Shown piece by piece: positions 47,705 through 48,943 of a DNA stretch of 48,943 nt (position 1 is its first letter; each line of letters starts with the position of its first letter). Origin of the DNA: Muribaculaceae bacterium (lineage in GTDB: Bacteria > Bacteroidota > Bacteroidia > Bacteroidales > Muribaculaceae); NCBI GenBank assembly GCA_024400935.1, contig JAKSLZ010000012.1, positions 1 to 48,943 of the forward strand. Direction: 5' to 3'. The translations under genes and the position numbers were made by a program. The notes under the pieces were generated by a model that saw nothing but the letters and a program-made list of their open reading frames with translations, had not been told where the DNA came from and did not search any database.

Positions 47705-48658
47705 TCAGCCCATGAGGCAGCGCTTGTCGATGAGGTCGTTGGCTATAGCATAGATGGTGAGTCCGGCAAGGGAGTGAATTTGCAGCTTGCGGGCAATGTT
47801 GCGGCGGTGGGTAATGACGGTGTTGACCGAGATAAACAGGTGTGCGGCAATCTCTTTGTTGCTCATCCCCTGCACCAGGCACACAATGATTTCCTTCTCA
47901 CGCTCTGAGATGGCCTCAGTGCCTTCGCTGCTATTGATCATGCTCGAGATGCGTGCCGAGACGTCGTCGCTCTTCACCTTCTGCTCCAGCAGTCGGATGG
48001 CGGGCACAAAAAGCACATCCTCCACGTTGCTGTGGTTGCTCAGCCACTCCTCATTGCTGTAGATGTCATAGATGGCAGCCGTGAGCTGGTTGTTGGTCAA
48101 GCCGTCCTGCGGCAGATACTTGATGATGATGCTCTTGAGCTCGTGGAACTTGCCTGTGATGTCGTCGTGGTGCTTAGAGTAAATCTCAACATTATAGTTA
48201 GGCCTCTGCTCGCCCTGCAGCAAGGCGTTGACATAGGGGAACAAGGTCTTCTCTTCATACTTCATGTGCAGCTGGATGTCGTGGGCATACTCGTCATAGA
48301 GCCTCAGGATGAGCATAGCCATGCTGTCGCCATGAGAGAGTGCCTCCTCCAGTTTCTTGCGTATAGAGGGCAGCTGGTAGTCGAGGAAGAAACGGTGCGA
48401 AGCCTGCAGGTAGCCCAGCAGCGTCTTCACCGAGATGCGCTCGTCGGTCTCCTTGGGGGCATAGCCGTTGATCAGGAAATTCACAACAACCAGGAATGTG
48501 TAGCAGTCAACGCCCTGCTCACTGCACACCTCGCTCACAGTCTTGTCGCCAAAACCCAAACGGATGCCAAAGGAGCTGAGTCCCTGTAGCATACTGTAGT
48601 TGTCGCTGATGAGGTCTATCATCTTGTCATCAGCCTCATATAGTTTCATCCTTTTCAT
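47705..48658 (-). CDS. Transcription regulator: RIC/YtfE-like di-iron (hemerythrin) domain fused to a LuxR-type helix-turn-helix
   Basis: The 317-residue protein starts with a ScdA_N/DUF542-like segment (about 10-65: MIDLISDNYSMLQGLSSFGI then GFGDKTVSEVC). A hemerythrin-like four-helix domain follows (about 80-230). It keeps candidate di-iron ligands H88, H131 with E135 (LHMKYEEKTLFP), H163/H164, and H209 with E213 (NHSNVEDVLFVPA), in the order found in RIC (YtfE/ScdA) proteins. Residues about 248-312 are a LuxR-type HTH (ISEREKEIIVCLVQGMSNKE, then VNTVITHRRNIARKL). RIC proteins respond to nitric oxide and damaged iron centres, so this is probably a one-component NO-, oxygen- or iron-responsive regulator. 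It lies divergent to an exported-protein gene at 48892, a candidate target. Confidence 0.88.
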   Translation of the reverse strand: MKRMKLYEADDKMIDLISDNYSMLQGLSSFGIRLGFGDKTVSEVCSEQGVDCYTFLVVVNFLINGYAPKETDERISVKTLLGYLQASHRFFLDYQLPSIRKKLEEALSHGDSMAMLILRLYDEYAHDIQLHMKYEEKTLFPYVNALLQGEQRPNYNVEIYSKHHDDITGKFHELKSIIIKYLPQDGLTNNQLTAAIYDIYSNEEWLSNHSNVEDVLFVPAIRLLEQKVKSDDVSARISSMINSSEGTEAISEREKEIIVCLVQGMSNKEIAAHLFISVNTVITHRRNIARKLQIHSLAGLTIYAIANDLIDKRCLMG

Positions 48659-48680
48659 ATTCTGGTACTTTTTTCATCTG

Positions 48681-48688
48681 CAAAGTTA
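48681..48688 (-). promoter_or_regulatory. -7 element of the RIC-LuxR regulator gene
   Basis: Minus-strand TAACTTTG followed by CA, 23 bp upstream of the ATG, is a perfect -7 element. The -33 box is unclear, which would fit a regulated promoter. Confidence 0.6.
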
Positions 48689-48834
48689 CATCATTTTTCC
48701 CTAACGAGGAAATACCTATATGTAAGTATTAGGTTTTTTGTTACTACAAATCAGTAATAAATATGCAGTATGCAAGTAATAAAATGTTATGATAAATTGT
48801 ATAAAACACACTAACTGAATCAACATTTTAGTGT

Positions 48835-48866
48835 ATTGCCTTGTCAAAATAACGGGTTTACCTTTG
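48835..48866 (+). promoter_or_regulatory. Promoter of the partial gene at the right edge
   Basis: ATTG (48835-48838), 20 bp and TACCTTTG (48859-48866) match the consensus, 25 bp before the ATG at 48892. Confidence 0.65.
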
Positions 48867-48891
48867 CAATCAAAAACACAAAATACACAAA

Positions 48892-48943
48892 ATGATAAGA
48901 AAACTTACTTTATGCATCATGCTGATAATTGCAGCAGCAACGG
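48892..48943 (+). CDS. Start of an exported protein gene (runs off the window)
   Basis: The first 17 codons read MIRKLTLCIMLIIAAAT, a basic start followed by a hydrophobic core, which is a signal peptide. The rest is outside the window, so the product is unknown. A well-placed promoter and the divergent arrangement with the RIC-LuxR regulator support a real gene. Confidence 0.7.
   Translation, partial: MIRKLTLCIMLIIAAAT

Overview
The window looks like a chromosomal segment of a gut-type member of the Bacteroidales. Muribaculaceae or a Prevotella-like relative would fit, but the family cannot be fixed from sequence alone. Reasons: Bacteroidota-type promoters (TTTG or TTG, 19-20 bp, then TAnnTTTG) recur ahead of genes; two large exported proteins end in T9SS-type sorting tails; DUF4296 and DUF4251 proteins, a long eukaryote-like IleRS and a fused HisIE are present. 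Nothing suggests a phage or plasmid.

Layout. (1) 1-5.7 kb is visibly AT-rich and accessory: a leftward type I restriction-modification operon (hsdR, hsdM, truncated hsdS) headed by a small lipoprotein gene, plus a rightward SHOCT-like membrane protein. It lies on the 3' side of a leftward tRNA-Arg(TCT), a common site for island integration. (2) 6.1-15.5 kb is a leftward housekeeping run: ileS with its own terminator, then dksA-like, lspA, a DUF4296 lipoprotein, a 73-aa Cys-rich exported peptide, hisH-hisA-hisF-hisIE and ftsE. (3) 15.5-16.1 kb is non-coding with nested inverted repeats. It precedes a 1541-aa repeat-rich exported protein. (4) 21-24 kb holds an amidohydrolase lipoprotein and RAYT-like gene copy 1. 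(5) 23.9-28.9 kb is the leftward run sppA-lpxK-punA-thiL. (6) 29-34.8 kb holds a 953-aa modular surface protein, a CPBP protease, a DUF4251 protein and RAYT-like copy 2, which follows ligA. (7) 36.9-40.7 kb is an N-degron cluster, clpS-clpA-aat plus a small membrane protein. (8) 40.8-44.3 kb is a leftward run mlaE-mlaF, an RsiV/DUF3298-like exported protein, a GNAT enzyme and a small exported protein. (9) 44.6-48.9 kb has asnA, an alkaline-phosphatase-fold membrane transferase, a regulator fusing a RIC/YtfE-type di-iron domain to a LuxR helix-turn-helix, and the start of a divergent exported-protein gene.

Most interesting items. Two 338-aa paralogues fuse a Y1/HUH (RAYT-like) transposase domain to a DprA/SLOG-like domain. 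Both carry clustered DNA palindromes inside the coding region, and one hairpin falls on the same codons in both with different bases but preserved pairing. Two intergenic spacers hold arrays with an exact 9-bp period built on a CTAGA core. The RIC-LuxR fusion looks like an NO-, oxygen- or iron-responsive one-component regulator. All functional statements rest on reading motifs; no database search was possible.
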